NCBI GenBank assembly: GCA_020633465.1
Contig: JACKDN010000003.1
Location: 558,001-622,000 of the forward strand
Reading direction: 5' to 3'
Length of the DNA: 64,000 bases
From: Myxococcales bacterium
GTDB taxonomy: Bacteria; Myxococcota_A; Bradymonadia; UBA7976; UBA1532
Part shown: piece by piece, positions 1 through 9,201 of the stretch
How positions within the stretch are numbered: position 1 is the first letter of the stretch
Layout: each line of letters starts with the position of its first letter
Notes under the pieces: generated by a model
The model's database searches: none
What the model was told of the DNA's origin: nothing
What the model saw: only the letters and a program-made list of their open reading frames with translations
Position numbers and translations under genes: made by a program

Positions 1-530
1 CGCGCCGACCGCAGGTGCTCGGCGCCCTCGTCGGTGCTGTGGTGGAAGGTGCTGGCCACCGCGCCGCCGAAGGGGCCCCGTTTGCTCGCGCCGGGGCTGA
101 CGGCGAAGGCCGCGTTGGCGATCCCGTCGCCGGCGGGCCCGGTGACGCGGTGGCACAGGTCGCAGGTCAGCGCGTCGTCGGGGGTCACCGCCTCGGCGAA
201 GGCGTCGGTGCCGTCGAACACCAGCCCGCGCGCGGCGGCCACCGGCGCGTGGCACGCCGCGCAGCGGTTGGCGTCGGGGCCGTCGGCGGTGAAGCGCCCG
301 CCGCTGACGTCGGCCAGCGCTTGCTGCATCGCCAGGTAGACCGGCGAGGTGGCCGCGTAGCGCATCGGCGAGCCGCGCAGCTCCTCGGCCTGCCGCGGGT
401 GACAGGGCGCGCAGGCGCTGACCGGCAGCAGCGTCGCGTGCGCCGCCTCGTCGATCGCCGGCGTCGTGTCGCCGCCGTCGTCACAGCCCTGCAGCGCGCC
501 CACGATCAGCCAGATCAGGCGCCCCCTCAC
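1..530 (-). CDS. Multiheme cytochrome c lipoprotein (3' end beyond window)
   Basis: An open frame reads from a GTG at 530 to the window edge, about 176 codons, so the C-terminus is missing. The first 16 residues are a hydrophobic signal ending in a lipobox (LQGC, Cys16), which predicts a lipid-anchored envelope protein. Three CxxCH heme c sites are visible: C40APCH44, C90AACH94 and C123DLCH127. This spacing resembles cytochrome c554-like and other multiheme cytochromes that carry electrons in the periplasm. The GTG overlaps the TGA of the upstream aminotransferase by four bases (GTGA), so translation is probably coupled. No ATG start lies in this frame. The redox partner and total heme count cannot be known from the window. 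Confidence 0.8.
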   Translation of the reverse strand, partial: MRGRLIWLIVGALQGCDDGGDTTPAIDEAAHATLLPVSACAPCHPRQAEELRGSPMRYAATSPVYLAMQQALADVSGGRFTADGPDANRCAACHAPVAAARGLVFDGTDAFAEAVTPDDALTCDLCHRVTGPAGDGIANAAFAVSPGASKRGPFGGAVASTFHHSTDEGAEHLRSA

Positions 531-1360
531 TGCGCGGCTACCAGCGCCGCGTAGGCCGCCTGCACGGTCGCGGTCACCGGCCCCGGCGCCGGCAGTGGGC
601 GATGATCCAGGCGCCGCACCGGCACCACGCCGCGGGTGCTGCTGGTGACGAACATCTCGCCCGCCGCCGCCAGATCCGCGTGCGGGATGGGCGCCTCGAC
701 CACCGCCACGCCGCTCGCGCGCGCCACCTGCAGCACCTTGCGCCGCGTGATGCCGTCGAGGATGTCCGACTCGAGCGGCGGCGTGTGCACGGCCTCGCCG
801 AAGACCGCGAAGAAGGTGCTGGTGCCGCCCTCGAGCACGAAGCCGTGATCGTCCACCCGCAGCACCTCGTCGGCCCCGCGCCGCTTCGCCTCGGCCACCG
901 CCAGCACCACCGGCAGCTTGTTGCTGCTCTTGGCCTTGGCGTCCAGGGACGCGTGGGCCAGGTGCACCGTGTGCAGCGCGTAGCCCCCGGCCGCCGCGGG
1001 ATCCGGCGTCAGCGGCTGCCCGATGATCACCCGGTTCGCGTGCCCGGCGTCGGCGGGATCCAGCCGCAGCCCCTCGCCGCGCGTCACGATCACCCGCACG
1101 TACACGTCGCCGCCCACCTTCGCGCACACGGCGTCCACCTCGGCCCGCAGCGTCTCGGCGTCGGGATCCATGGGCAGCGCCAGCCGCGCCGCCGACGCCC
1201 ACAGCCGCTCGACGTGGTCGGCCCAGAACAGCGGCCGCCCGCCCGGCGCCGGCATCACCTCGTACACCGCGTCCCCGTGCAGGAAGCCCCGGTCGAACAC
1301 CGAGATGCGGGCCTCTTCGCCCGGCACCACCTCACCGTTGATGCACACCCAACGCGCCAT
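527..1360 (-). CDS. Class IV PLP aminotransferase (D-amino acid aminotransferase-like)
   Basis: The 277-residue product is the normal length for fold type IV PLP enzymes (Dat, IlvE, PabC). The N-terminal DRGFLHGDAVYEV stretch (about residues 23-35) matches the conserved DRG..GDGVYE block of D-amino acid aminotransferases. K144 in AKSSNKLP is the expected PLP lysine. Downstream, VLEGGTSTFFAV matches the family phosphate-binding segment. The KSxNxLP context fits D-amino acid aminotransferase or aminodeoxychorismate lyase better than a branched-chain enzyme, whose motif is KxxGNY, but substrate cannot be settled. The start ATG at 1360 begins MARWVCING. The stop overlaps the start of the cytochrome gene. 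It is transcribed away from the phosphatidyltransferase at 1478. Confidence 0.85.
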   Translation of the reverse strand: MARWVCINGEVVPGEEARISVFDRGFLHGDAVYEVMPAPGGRPLFWADHVERLWASAARLALPMDPDAETLRAEVDAVCAKVGGDVYVRVIVTRGEGLRLDPADAGHANRVIIGQPLTPDPAAAGGYALHTVHLAHASLDAKAKSSNKLPVVLAVAEAKRRGADEVLRVDDHGFVLEGGTSTFFAVFGEAVHTPPLESDILDGITRRKVLQVARASGVAVVEAPIPHADLAAAGEMFVTSSTRGVVPVRRLDHRPLPAPGPVTATVQAAYAALVAAQ

Positions 1361-1477
1361 ACGCACCTGATACCGGACCGCCGCCGCCGATGCACGGGGC
1401 AACGGCGCCTGTTCGCGCCCTTGACCCCCGGCGCCCCGAGCGGCTACGCAGGGCGGTCCAACGCCACGAGGTATCCG

Positions 1478-2236
1478 TTGCTGGCCGACGTCCGCCGACT
1501 CTATCGCGAGAGCCTCAAGCCCGCGGATTCGTTGTTCAATCTGTACGTCGCGCGCCCCCCGGCGGCGCTCTTCGTGAAGCTGCTCGCGGGCACCCGCACC
1601 ACCCCGAACCAGGTCACCCTGGTGTCGCTCGTGATCATGCTGGCGGCGGTGGGCGCGTTCCTCGGCTTCGCCGGCCCGCTCGGCCTGTGGCTGGGCGTCG
1701 CGCTCGTCGAGCTCAGCTACGTCTTCGACTGCGTCGACGGCCAGCTCGCCCGGGTCACCGGCCGCACCTCGGTCGTCGGCGCCGAGCTCGACTTCCTGAT
1801 GGACGAGCTGAAGGCCTACCTGCTGGTGGCGGCCCTCGCCGGCCGCTGGCACCTGCACGACGGCGGCGGCGTCCTGGCCCTGTGGATCGGCGTCGCCACC
1901 CTGGCCGTCGTGGCGGCGGCCATCTCGCTGACCAAGTTCGTCCGCAGCCGCGAGTACGCCGAGGCCACCGGCGCCCAGCGCGTGGGCCACGGTCAGGCCG
2001 CCGGCGCGGCCCGCGCCCGCACGTCGCCCCTGTGGCCGATCGAGATGGCCGCGCGCCTGATCAGCCAGTACCCGCAGACCCTGCCGATCTTCGCGCTGTT
2101 CGGCGCGATGGACGCCTTTCTCTACGCGTACGGCGCGGTGCATTTGTTATACGTCGGGCGCACGGCGCTGGCCGTCACCCTGAAGCTGGGGCGCTTCGCA
2201 CCGCGCCCGGGCGCAGACGAAAGGCACGACGGATGA
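1478..2236 (+). CDS. CDP-alcohol phosphatidyltransferase family membrane enzyme
   Basis: The 252-residue membrane protein carries the complete family signature D-G-x2-A-R-x8-G-x3-D-x3-D (D87, G88, A91, R92, G101, D105, D109). This site binds the metal and the CDP-alcohol, and the enzyme transfers a phospho-alcohol from CDP onto an acceptor hydroxyl. Hydrophobic helices flank the motif (about 45-85, 115-150 and 195-235). The start is read as a TTG at 1478, preceded by GAGG at a 6-base spacing; the frame is open further upstream without a better ribosome site. The stop overlaps the nucleotidyltransferase start (ATGA), so the two are probably co-translated. The acceptor may be a lipid or a soluble alcohol. 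Confidence 0.82.
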   Translation: MLADVRRLYRESLKPADSLFNLYVARPPAALFVKLLAGTRTTPNQVTLVSLVIMLAAVGAFLGFAGPLGLWLGVALVELSYVFDCVDGQLARVTGRTSVVGAELDFLMDELKAYLLVAALAGRWHLHDGGGVLALWIGVATLAVVAAAISLTKFVRSREYAEATGAQRVGHGQAAGAARARTSPLWPIEMAARLISQYPQTLPIFALFGAMDAFLYAYGAVHLLYVGRTALAVTLKLGRFAPRPGADERHDG

Positions 2237-2994
2237 AGGCGATCGTCATCGCGGCCGGGCAGGGCAGCCGCCTGCGGCCCTACACCGACGACCGGCCGAA
2301 GTGCATGGTGCCGGTGGGCGGCAAGCCGATCCTGCACCACCAGCTCGAGGCCTTCCGGGCCGCGGGCATCCGCGACATCGTCGTCGTGCGCGGCTACAAG
2401 GGCCGCCGCATCCGCCCGCCGGCCGGCATGCGCGGCGTGCGCTTCGTCGACAACCCCGACTTCCCCCACAACAACATCCTCGAGAGCCTGTTCTGCGCCG
2501 GGGCCGAGCTGGTGGGCGACTGCGTCGTCAGCTACGGCGACATCGTCTATCACCCGGCCGTCGTGACCGGCCTCGTCGAGGCCTTCACGCCCGCCACGCT
2601 CATCGTCGATCGCGCGTGGCAGAAGACCTACGCCGGCCGCACCGACCACCCGGTCGAGCAGGCCGAGCTGTGCGAGATCAGCAGCTACGGTCTGGTCAGC
2701 CGCGTCGGCAAGCAGGTCGGCCCCGAGAACGCGGTCGGCGAGTTCATCGGGCTCGCCCGCTTCGACTCGGCGGTGGTGGCCCGCCTGTGGGCCCGCTACC
2801 TGCGCGCGCAGAGCCGGGGCGCCGAGGCCGCCTTCGGCAACGCGCCCACCCTGCGCAAGGCCTACCTGACCGACCTGCTCAACGACGCCATCGAGGCGGG
2901 CGAGCCCATCGCGCCGCTGGGCATCGACGGGCACTGGCGCGAGATCGACACCGTTCAGGACCTCGAGCGCGCGGCCGACGCCATCACCTGGTGA
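2233..2994 (+). CDS. NTP transferase: sugar- or alcohol-phosphate nucleotidyltransferase (LicC/IPCT-like)
   Basis: The 253-residue product begins with the classic nucleotidyltransferase signature (AAGQGSRLRPYT, residues 8-19, then DRPKCMVPVGGKP), which binds the nucleoside triphosphate. SYGDIVYHP near residue 97 holds the metal-binding aspartate. Length and sequence resemble phosphocholine or inositol-1-phosphate cytidylyltransferases more than the longer hexose-1-phosphate enzymes. The ATGA overlap with the CDP-alcohol phosphatidyltransferase suggests that this enzyme makes the CDP-activated head group that its neighbour transfers. The head group (choline, inositol, glycerol, a phosphonate or other) is not determined. 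No PEP mutase, choline kinase or inositol synthase gene is nearby. Confidence 0.82.
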   Translation: MKAIVIAAGQGSRLRPYTDDRPKCMVPVGGKPILHHQLEAFRAAGIRDIVVVRGYKGRRIRPPAGMRGVRFVDNPDFPHNNILESLFCAGAELVGDCVVSYGDIVYHPAVVTGLVEAFTPATLIVDRAWQKTYAGRTDHPVEQAELCEISSYGLVSRVGKQVGPENAVGEFIGLARFDSAVVARLWARYLRAQSRGAEAAFGNAPTLRKAYLTDLLNDAIEAGEPIAPLGIDGHWREIDTVQDLERAADAITW

Positions 2995-3017
2995 GGCCCG
3001 CCCAGACGGAGACTTCC

Positions 3018-4564
<1,547 letters not shown>

Positions 4565-4568
<4 letters not shown>

Positions 4569-5023
4569 ACTTCACGATCGATCCGGGCCTGACCTGGATG
4601 GTGCGGTTGATGGAGGAGCTGATCCCCTTCGACCGCTACCTGGGCATGCGCGTGGTGCACGCGGTGCCCGGCGAGGTGGTGCTGCGCATCCCCTGGGCCG
4701 ACCACCTCATCGGCGATCCGTCGCGGCCCGCGGTCCACGGCGGCGTCCTGTCGACCCTGCTCGACACCGTGGGCGGCGCGGCCGTCTTCTCGCGCTTCGA
4801 CGGCCAGAACGATCGCTGCAGCACCGTCGACCTGCGCGTCGACTACCTGCGGCCGGGCCCGGCCGAGGATCTCTACGGGCACGCCCGGGTCATCCGGCTC
4901 GGCAACCGCGTGGGCGTCAGCCGCATGGAGGTCTACGCCGGCGGCGTGCCCGCCGATCCGGCCGCGGCCATCGCCACCGGCACGGGCGTCTACAACATCG
5001 TGCGGCGGGGAGAGAGCGGTTGA
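4565..5023 (+). CDS. PaaI-family hotdog thioesterase
   Basis: The 152-residue protein has the single-hotdog PaaI/4HBT pattern, including AVHGGVLSTLLDTVGG around residues 56-71 (H58 before the Gly-Gly turn) and a later DLRVDYLRP strand. Such enzymes hydrolyse acyl-CoA thioesters, often aromatic or dead-end intermediates, in the cytoplasm as homotetramers. The ATGA overlap with the BoxD-like dehydrogenase supports a salvage role in the same aromatic acyl-CoA pathway. The sequence lacks a signal peptide. The substrate is not identifiable by eye. Confidence 0.82.
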
Positions 5024-5478
5024 GGCGAGGCCTCTTCGTGTGGGCCCTGCTGCTGTGGGGCTGCAGCTTCGGCGACGACAGCCCGGCCGATCCCGGCGAG
5101 CTGACCGATCGCGAGCCGGGCGCCCAGGACAACGGGCAGGACTGCCTGTTCACCGGCGCCGGCTCGACGGTGTGCGCGGGCCAGGTGTGCCTGCGCCTGA
5201 CCAGCAGCGGCAGCCGGGCCGTGTGCAGCGAGAGCTGCGATCACGACTGCCGCTTCGGCGGAAGCTGCGTGCGCCTGCCCGATCTGGCCTACAACGGCCG
5301 CTTCGTCGGCGACGTCAACCTGTGCCTCGTGCCCTGCGAGACGCTCGACGACTGCCCCGAGACCGAGAACTTCGGCTGCATCCCCTACGACGACGTCCGC
5401 GTCTGCGACGACGGCCCCTGCGAGGACGTCGGCACCCGCGCCTACTGCGTCCCGCTGCCCCCGACCGGCGGGGGCTGA
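5020..5478 (+). CDS. Small cysteine-rich lipoprotein
   Basis: The start is a TTG at 5020, preceded by a GGGGAGAGAG ribosome site and overlapping the thioesterase stop (TTGA). The first 15 residues end in a lipobox (LLWGC), predicting a mature envelope lipoprotein of about 138 residues. The mature part contains about 16 cysteines in short clusters (CLFTG, CAGQVC, CSESCDHDC, CVPCETLDDCP), as in secreted disulfide-rich proteins common in myxobacteria. No enzymatic motif is recognised. Function unknown. Confidence 0.7.
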   Translation: MRRGLFVWALLLWGCSFGDDSPADPGELTDREPGAQDNGQDCLFTGAGSTVCAGQVCLRLTSSGSRAVCSESCDHDCRFGGSCVRLPDLAYNGRFVGDVNLCLVPCETLDDCPETENFGCIPYDDVRVCDDGPCEDVGTRAYCVPLPPTGGG

Positions 5479-5486
5479 GGCGCCCC

Positions 5487-6467
5487 GTGCGCGGCACCCT
5501 GCGCCCGCTGAGCGTCGCGCCGATGATGGCGCGCACCGATCGCCACTTCCGCGTCTTCCTGCGGCAGCTCACCCGGCGCACGCTGCTCTACACCGAGATG
5601 GTCACGCAGCACGCCGTGCTGCACGGCGACCGCGACAAGATCCTCGGCTTCTCGCCCATCGAGCACCCCCTCGCGCTGCAGCTCGGCGGCGACGATCCGG
5701 CGCTCTTGGCCGAGTGCGCCCGCGTCGCGGCCGACTGGGGCTACGACGAGGTCAACCTGAACGTCGGCTGCCCCAGCGAGCGCGTGCAGAGCGGCAACTT
5801 CGGCGCCTGCCTCATGCTCGAGCCCGACACCGTCGCCCGCGCCGTCGAGGCCATGCGCGCCGCGGTCGACCTGCCGATCACCGTGAAGCACCGCATCGGC
5901 GTCGACGAGCGGGACGGCTACGACGACATGCTCGCCTTCGTCGACGTCGTGGCGCGCGCCGGCGCCGACCGCTTCTCGGTGCACGCCCGCAAGGCCTGGC
6001 TGTCGGGGCTGAGCCCCAAGCAGAACCGCACCGTGCCGCCCCTGCGCTACGCCGACGTGTACCGGCTGAAGCGGGAGCGGCCCGACCTGCCCATCGAGAT
6101 CAACGGCGGCATCACGACGCTCGAGGCGACGCTCGAGCACCTCGAGCACGTGGACGCGGTGATGATCGGCCGGGCCGCCTACGACGATCCGGGCCTGTTC
6201 GGCGCGGCCGACCGCCTCGTCTTCGGCGACGCGGCGGCCCCCGACGTCGACGCCTTCACCGCCGTCGAGCGGCTGCAGCCCTACGTGGACGCCTGGGTGG
6301 CCGGCGGCGGCCGCCTGCACCAGGTCACCCGCCACCTGATGGGCCTGTTCGCGGGCCTGCCCGGCGCGCGCCGCTTCCGGCAGGTGCTCAGCGAGCAGGG
6401 CGCCCGCCCGACCGCCGGCCCCGAGGTGCTCGCCCGCGCCCTCGCCTGCGTGCGCCGCCCGGGCTGA
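5487..6467 (+). CDS. dusA: tRNA-dihydrouridine synthase A
   Basis: The 326-residue product is the DusA subfamily of FMN- and NADPH-dependent enzymes that reduce specific uridines in the tRNA D-loop. SVAPMMARTDRHFR (residues 9-22) is the FMN-binding start. TRRTLLYTEMVT follows, and NVGCPSERVQSGNFGACLM carries the catalytic C95. FSVHARKAWLSGLSPKQNR and EINGGI complete the barrel. The GTG at 5487 is chosen because homologues begin just before the SVAPM block; it lies 8 bases after the lipoprotein stop. One oddity is MMARTDRH in place of the usual MxDWTDRH. Its TGA abuts the TCA of the convergent gene, giving back-to-back stops in TGATCA. Confidence 0.92.
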   Translation: MRGTLRPLSVAPMMARTDRHFRVFLRQLTRRTLLYTEMVTQHAVLHGDRDKILGFSPIEHPLALQLGGDDPALLAECARVAADWGYDEVNLNVGCPSERVQSGNFGACLMLEPDTVARAVEAMRAAVDLPITVKHRIGVDERDGYDDMLAFVDVVARAGADRFSVHARKAWLSGLSPKQNRTVPPLRYADVYRLKRERPDLPIEINGGITTLEATLEHLEHVDAVMIGRAAYDDPGLFGAADRLVFGDAAAPDVDAFTAVERLQPYVDAWVAGGGRLHQVTRHLMGLFAGLPGARRFRQVLSEQGARPTAGPEVLARALACVRRPG

Positions 6468-7067
6468 TCACAGATACGCATAGCCCGCGAGCCAGAGCTG
6501 GGCGCCGCCGCCCAGGCCGTCGGCGTACTCGACGAAGGCGCCCGGCGCCAGGCTCCAGAAGTCGGTGAAGCGCCACTCGAAGGCGGCGCCGAGGCGCGCG
6601 GTGGGCACCGCGTCGACGGCGGCGTCGGGCGTGCCCGCCAGCCCCAGCGCGCCGCTGTCCAGATCGGGCCGGCGCAGCGCGCGATCGGCGGCCACGCGCA
6701 GCGTGACGCCCGCCTCGGCGCTCAGCACCGGCGTCAGCTCGTCCCACGGCGCCCAGGCCGCGCCCACCAGCAGCGCGTGGCGATCGGCCCGCCACACCTG
6801 CACCTCGCCGCTGGCCTCGGTCTGCTGCTGCTCGCCCGCCGACGCGAAGGCGTACCGCGCGGTGAGGGTCCACGAGAAGCTCAGCCCGAAGCCGAAGAGC
6901 GCGCCCGCGCCGTGGTGCGCCCGCGCGTCGCCCACGTCGCCGTCGGGCGCGGCCGTCGGGCCCACCCGCAGCTCGTAGTGGGGACGCAGCGACGCCTCGC
7001 CCACGTCCGCCGCGGCCGGGGCGGCGGCCAGCCACGCCGCGGCCACCACCCAGCCGCTGCCCTTCAT
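6468..7067 (-). CDS. Predicted outer-membrane beta-barrel protein
   Basis: The 199-residue protein has a clear Sec signal peptide (hydrophobic residues 4-20, ending APAAADVG). Alternating polar and hydrophobic strands follow, such as FGFGLSFSWTLTARYAFAS, VQVWRADRHALLVGAAW and FWSLAPGAFVEYA, ending in an aromatic-rich strand (QLWLAGYAYL), as in small outer-membrane barrels of 8-10 strands. No family is recognised. Its ATG overlaps the stop of the upstream GNAT gene by four bases (ATGA), so the two are coupled. Confidence 0.68.
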   Translation of the reverse strand: MKGSGWVVAAAWLAAAPAAADVGEASLRPHYELRVGPTAAPDGDVGDARAHHGAGALFGFGLSFSWTLTARYAFASAGEQQQTEASGEVQVWRADRHALLVGAAWAPWDELTPVLSAEAGVTLRVAADRALRRPDLDSGALGLAGTPDAAVDAVPTARLGAAFEWRFTDFWSLAPGAFVEYADGLGGGAQLWLAGYAYL

Positions 7068-7918
7068 CCCTCGCCTGCCGTGCGCCGGTAGAACGCCCAC
7101 GAGCGGAAGGTCCAGAAGCCCAGCCCCGACGTCCACGCCATCAGCGCGTCGTCGGCGAAGTTGGTGCGCAGCACGACGCCGAGGCCGTCGGCGGCCGCGC
7201 GGCGCATCAGCTCGGTGATCAGCGCGCGCCCCACGCCGCGGTTGCGCCAGGGCGGCAGCACCGCGAAGCCGCGCACCGCCCACACGTCGTCCTCGTGGCG
7301 CGCGCACAGCACGCCCACCGGCTGGTCGTCCACCCACGCCACGCGCACCCAGGCCGCGGGATCGGTCAGATCGGCCAGCGTCGCGAAGGGCGGCGGCCAG
7401 CCGTCCGCGTGGGCCGCCTCGAGCAGGGCCAGCGCGGCCTCGGGATCGACCGCCTCGGTCAGCCGCGCCGTGCGGAACGCCCCGGGCACGTCCTCGGGCG
7501 CGCCGTCCCAGCGCTGCAGGAACACCATGGCGGTCAGCCCGAAGCCGCGGTGCTCGAGGAAGCGGCGCACCCGCGACTGGCCGGCGTCGCAGCTGGCCAG
7601 CAGCTCGTCGTGGCCGTCGGCCAGGCGCGCGTACAGGGCGCCGCCGACGCCGACGCGGCGGCAGCGCGGCGGCACCCGCACCTCGACCACCGTGGCGCCA
7701 CGCACGGCGCGGCGCCAGCCGACGCCGCACACGTCGCCGTCGTCGCCGAGGGCGACGAAGGCCTCGGCGGCCCGAACGTCGTCGGGGTCGACGGGCACCG
7801 CCATCGGATCCTGGGCCACGACCTCGTCGAGGCAGCGGGTCACCGCGGCGGCGGCCACGTCCTGGGCGGACACGATGCGCACGGCGGCATTGTAGGCACG
7901 GGGCAGACTGGGAGCCAT
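7064..7918 (-). CDS. Tandem GNAT-fold N-acetyltransferase
   Basis: The protein has two GNAT halves. The first spans about residues 14-135 (VVEVRVPPRCRRVGVGGALY is the acetyl-CoA-binding A motif). The second covers about 145-280 (AVRGFAVLPPWRNRGVGRALITEL is a strong R-x-x-G-x-G/A motif, followed by GLGFWTFRSWAFYRR). Such proteins acetylate small molecules or protein termini; substrate unknown. Two starts are possible: the ATG at 7918, which lacks a ribosome site, or the GTG at 7882 (VRIVSAQDV). A TACAAT sequence at 7889-7894 reads as a -10 element 6 bases before the GTG and would give a leaderless message there. The 7918 start is kept as the longer form; the 7882 start is quite possible. Confidence 0.8.
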   Translation of the reverse strand: MAPSLPRAYNAAVRIVSAQDVAAAAVTRCLDEVVAQDPMAVPVDPDDVRAAEAFVALGDDGDVCGVGWRRAVRGATVVEVRVPPRCRRVGVGGALYARLADGHDELLASCDAGQSRVRRFLEHRGFGLTAMVFLQRWDGAPEDVPGAFRTARLTEAVDPEAALALLEAAHADGWPPPFATLADLTDPAAWVRVAWVDDQPVGVLCARHEDDVWAVRGFAVLPPWRNRGVGRALITELMRRAAADGLGVVLRTNFADDALMAWTSGLGFWTFRSWAFYRRTAGEG

Positions 7919-8063
7919 GCCCGCGGAACAAGACCGCCCGCGGCCCTTGTTCCCCGACGTGCCGTCCGGCGTGGCCGTCGGGTGAGCGCCGTGGACACTG
8001 GCCCCTTGCCATCCGCCGCGCGATGCGCAGGATCGGGCCCGCTACGCCGTCCGGGAGAATCCC

Positions 8064-9155
8064 ATGCGTTTCCTTTCGATGCTCGCCCTCGTGTTCGCCC
8101 TCGCCGGCGGCGCCTTCGCCGCCGATCCGCCGCCGGCGCCGCTCGATCTGCGCCTGGTGGCCACCGAGGGCGGCCAGCCCACGCCCCAGCTCGAGGGCGG
8201 CGAGCTGCTCCTCGAGGCCGCGTCGCTGCTCTCCCGGGACGACATCCGCGGCGCCAAGGCCGACGGCACCGCGGTGCAGGTCGAGCTGACGCCCGCGGGC
8301 ACCACCCGCTTCGCCGAGGCCACCACGGCCAACGTCGGCCGCAAGATGGCGATCGTCGTCGACGGCAAGGTCGTGGCCGCGCCGGTGGTGCGCGAGGCGA
8401 TCACCGGGGGTCGGGTGACGATCACCCTGATGGACGCCGCCGCCGCCGCCGACCTCGCGAAGCGCCTCCAGCCCGCGCGCGACTGCCTGTCGGTCGAGCC
8501 CAACTACAAGCTGGGCAAGGTGCGCCTGGGCATGACCAAGGACGAGCTGGCGAAGCTGGGCGAGGTGAAGGAGGCCGGCGCCGGCTGGGAGTCGGTGGCC
8601 GGCTATCGCGTGAAGATGGGCCTCGGCGAGGTCTCGGCCGTCGAGCACGACCTGAAGGCGGGCCTGTGCCTCAAGGTGCTCGGGCGCGAGGTCGAGGGCG
8701 ACGTCGCGGCGCACGTGCTGGCGGCGGCGCTGGGCGGCTGCGGCGTCGAGCAGGTCAACGAGGGCGGCAACGTGATCACCTGCCCCTCCGGCGCGCGCGT
8801 CCTCTGGGGCGGTGACGCCGGCAAGGCGCCGGTGGCCCTGCGCGTCGAGCGCGAGGGGCACCCCCGCACCGTGTGCGAGGGCTACGCCGTGCCCGGCCAG
8901 TACGCCGCGACGCGCAACGGGCGCATCGACCCCACCGCCGAGAAGCCCGCCGCGCTGCCCGTCGGCGGCCCGGTCACCGTCTGCGTGGGCGACCGCGAGA
9001 TCAGCTCGGGCACGCGCGTCGACGAGGTCGACCGCCCCGGCTGCACCAAGCAGGCGAACCTGGGCGCGACGCTGGTGACCTGCGAGGGCGTGCGCTACGT
9101 CTTCGCCGGCCCGAAGCTGGTGTTGAGCCAGGTGGAAGTGCTGAAGGCGCAGTAG
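8064..9155 (+). CDS. Secreted protein with stand-alone SecD P1-head-like domain
   Basis: The 363-residue product has a signal peptide (MRFLSMLALVFALAGGAFA, cleavage near residue 20). Residues about 58-136 (SRDDIRGA, VQVELTPAGTTRFAEAT, VVDGKVVAAPVV, GGRVTI) closely resemble the head subdomain of the SecD periplasmic P1 domain, but there is no transmembrane channel. The rest (about 140-363) holds a lysine-rich segment (LGKVRLGMTKDELAKLG) and paired cysteines in a repeated layout, without a known family. The ATG at 8064 follows GGGAGA at good spacing. A role in periplasmic protein handling is only a guess from the SecD resemblance. Confidence 0.72.
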   Translation: MRFLSMLALVFALAGGAFAADPPPAPLDLRLVATEGGQPTPQLEGGELLLEAASLLSRDDIRGAKADGTAVQVELTPAGTTRFAEATTANVGRKMAIVVDGKVVAAPVVREAITGGRVTITLMDAAAAADLAKRLQPARDCLSVEPNYKLGKVRLGMTKDELAKLGEVKEAGAGWESVAGYRVKMGLGEVSAVEHDLKAGLCLKVLGREVEGDVAAHVLAAALGGCGVEQVNEGGNVITCPSGARVLWGGDAGKAPVALRVEREGHPRTVCEGYAVPGQYAATRNGRIDPTAEKPAALPVGGPVTVCVGDREISSGTRVDEVDRPGCTKQANLGATLVTCEGVRYVFAGPKLVLSQVEVLKAQ

Positions 9156-9201
9156 GGCCCAGCCTGCTACGCTGCGCGGTCCATGTGCCCAGGAGGTCCG
9201 C

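Noticed and set aside
6465..6470. TGATCA shared by two convergent stop codons as a regulatory site
   Set aside because: The palindrome follows from adjacent TGA and TCA; nothing else marks it as a binding site.
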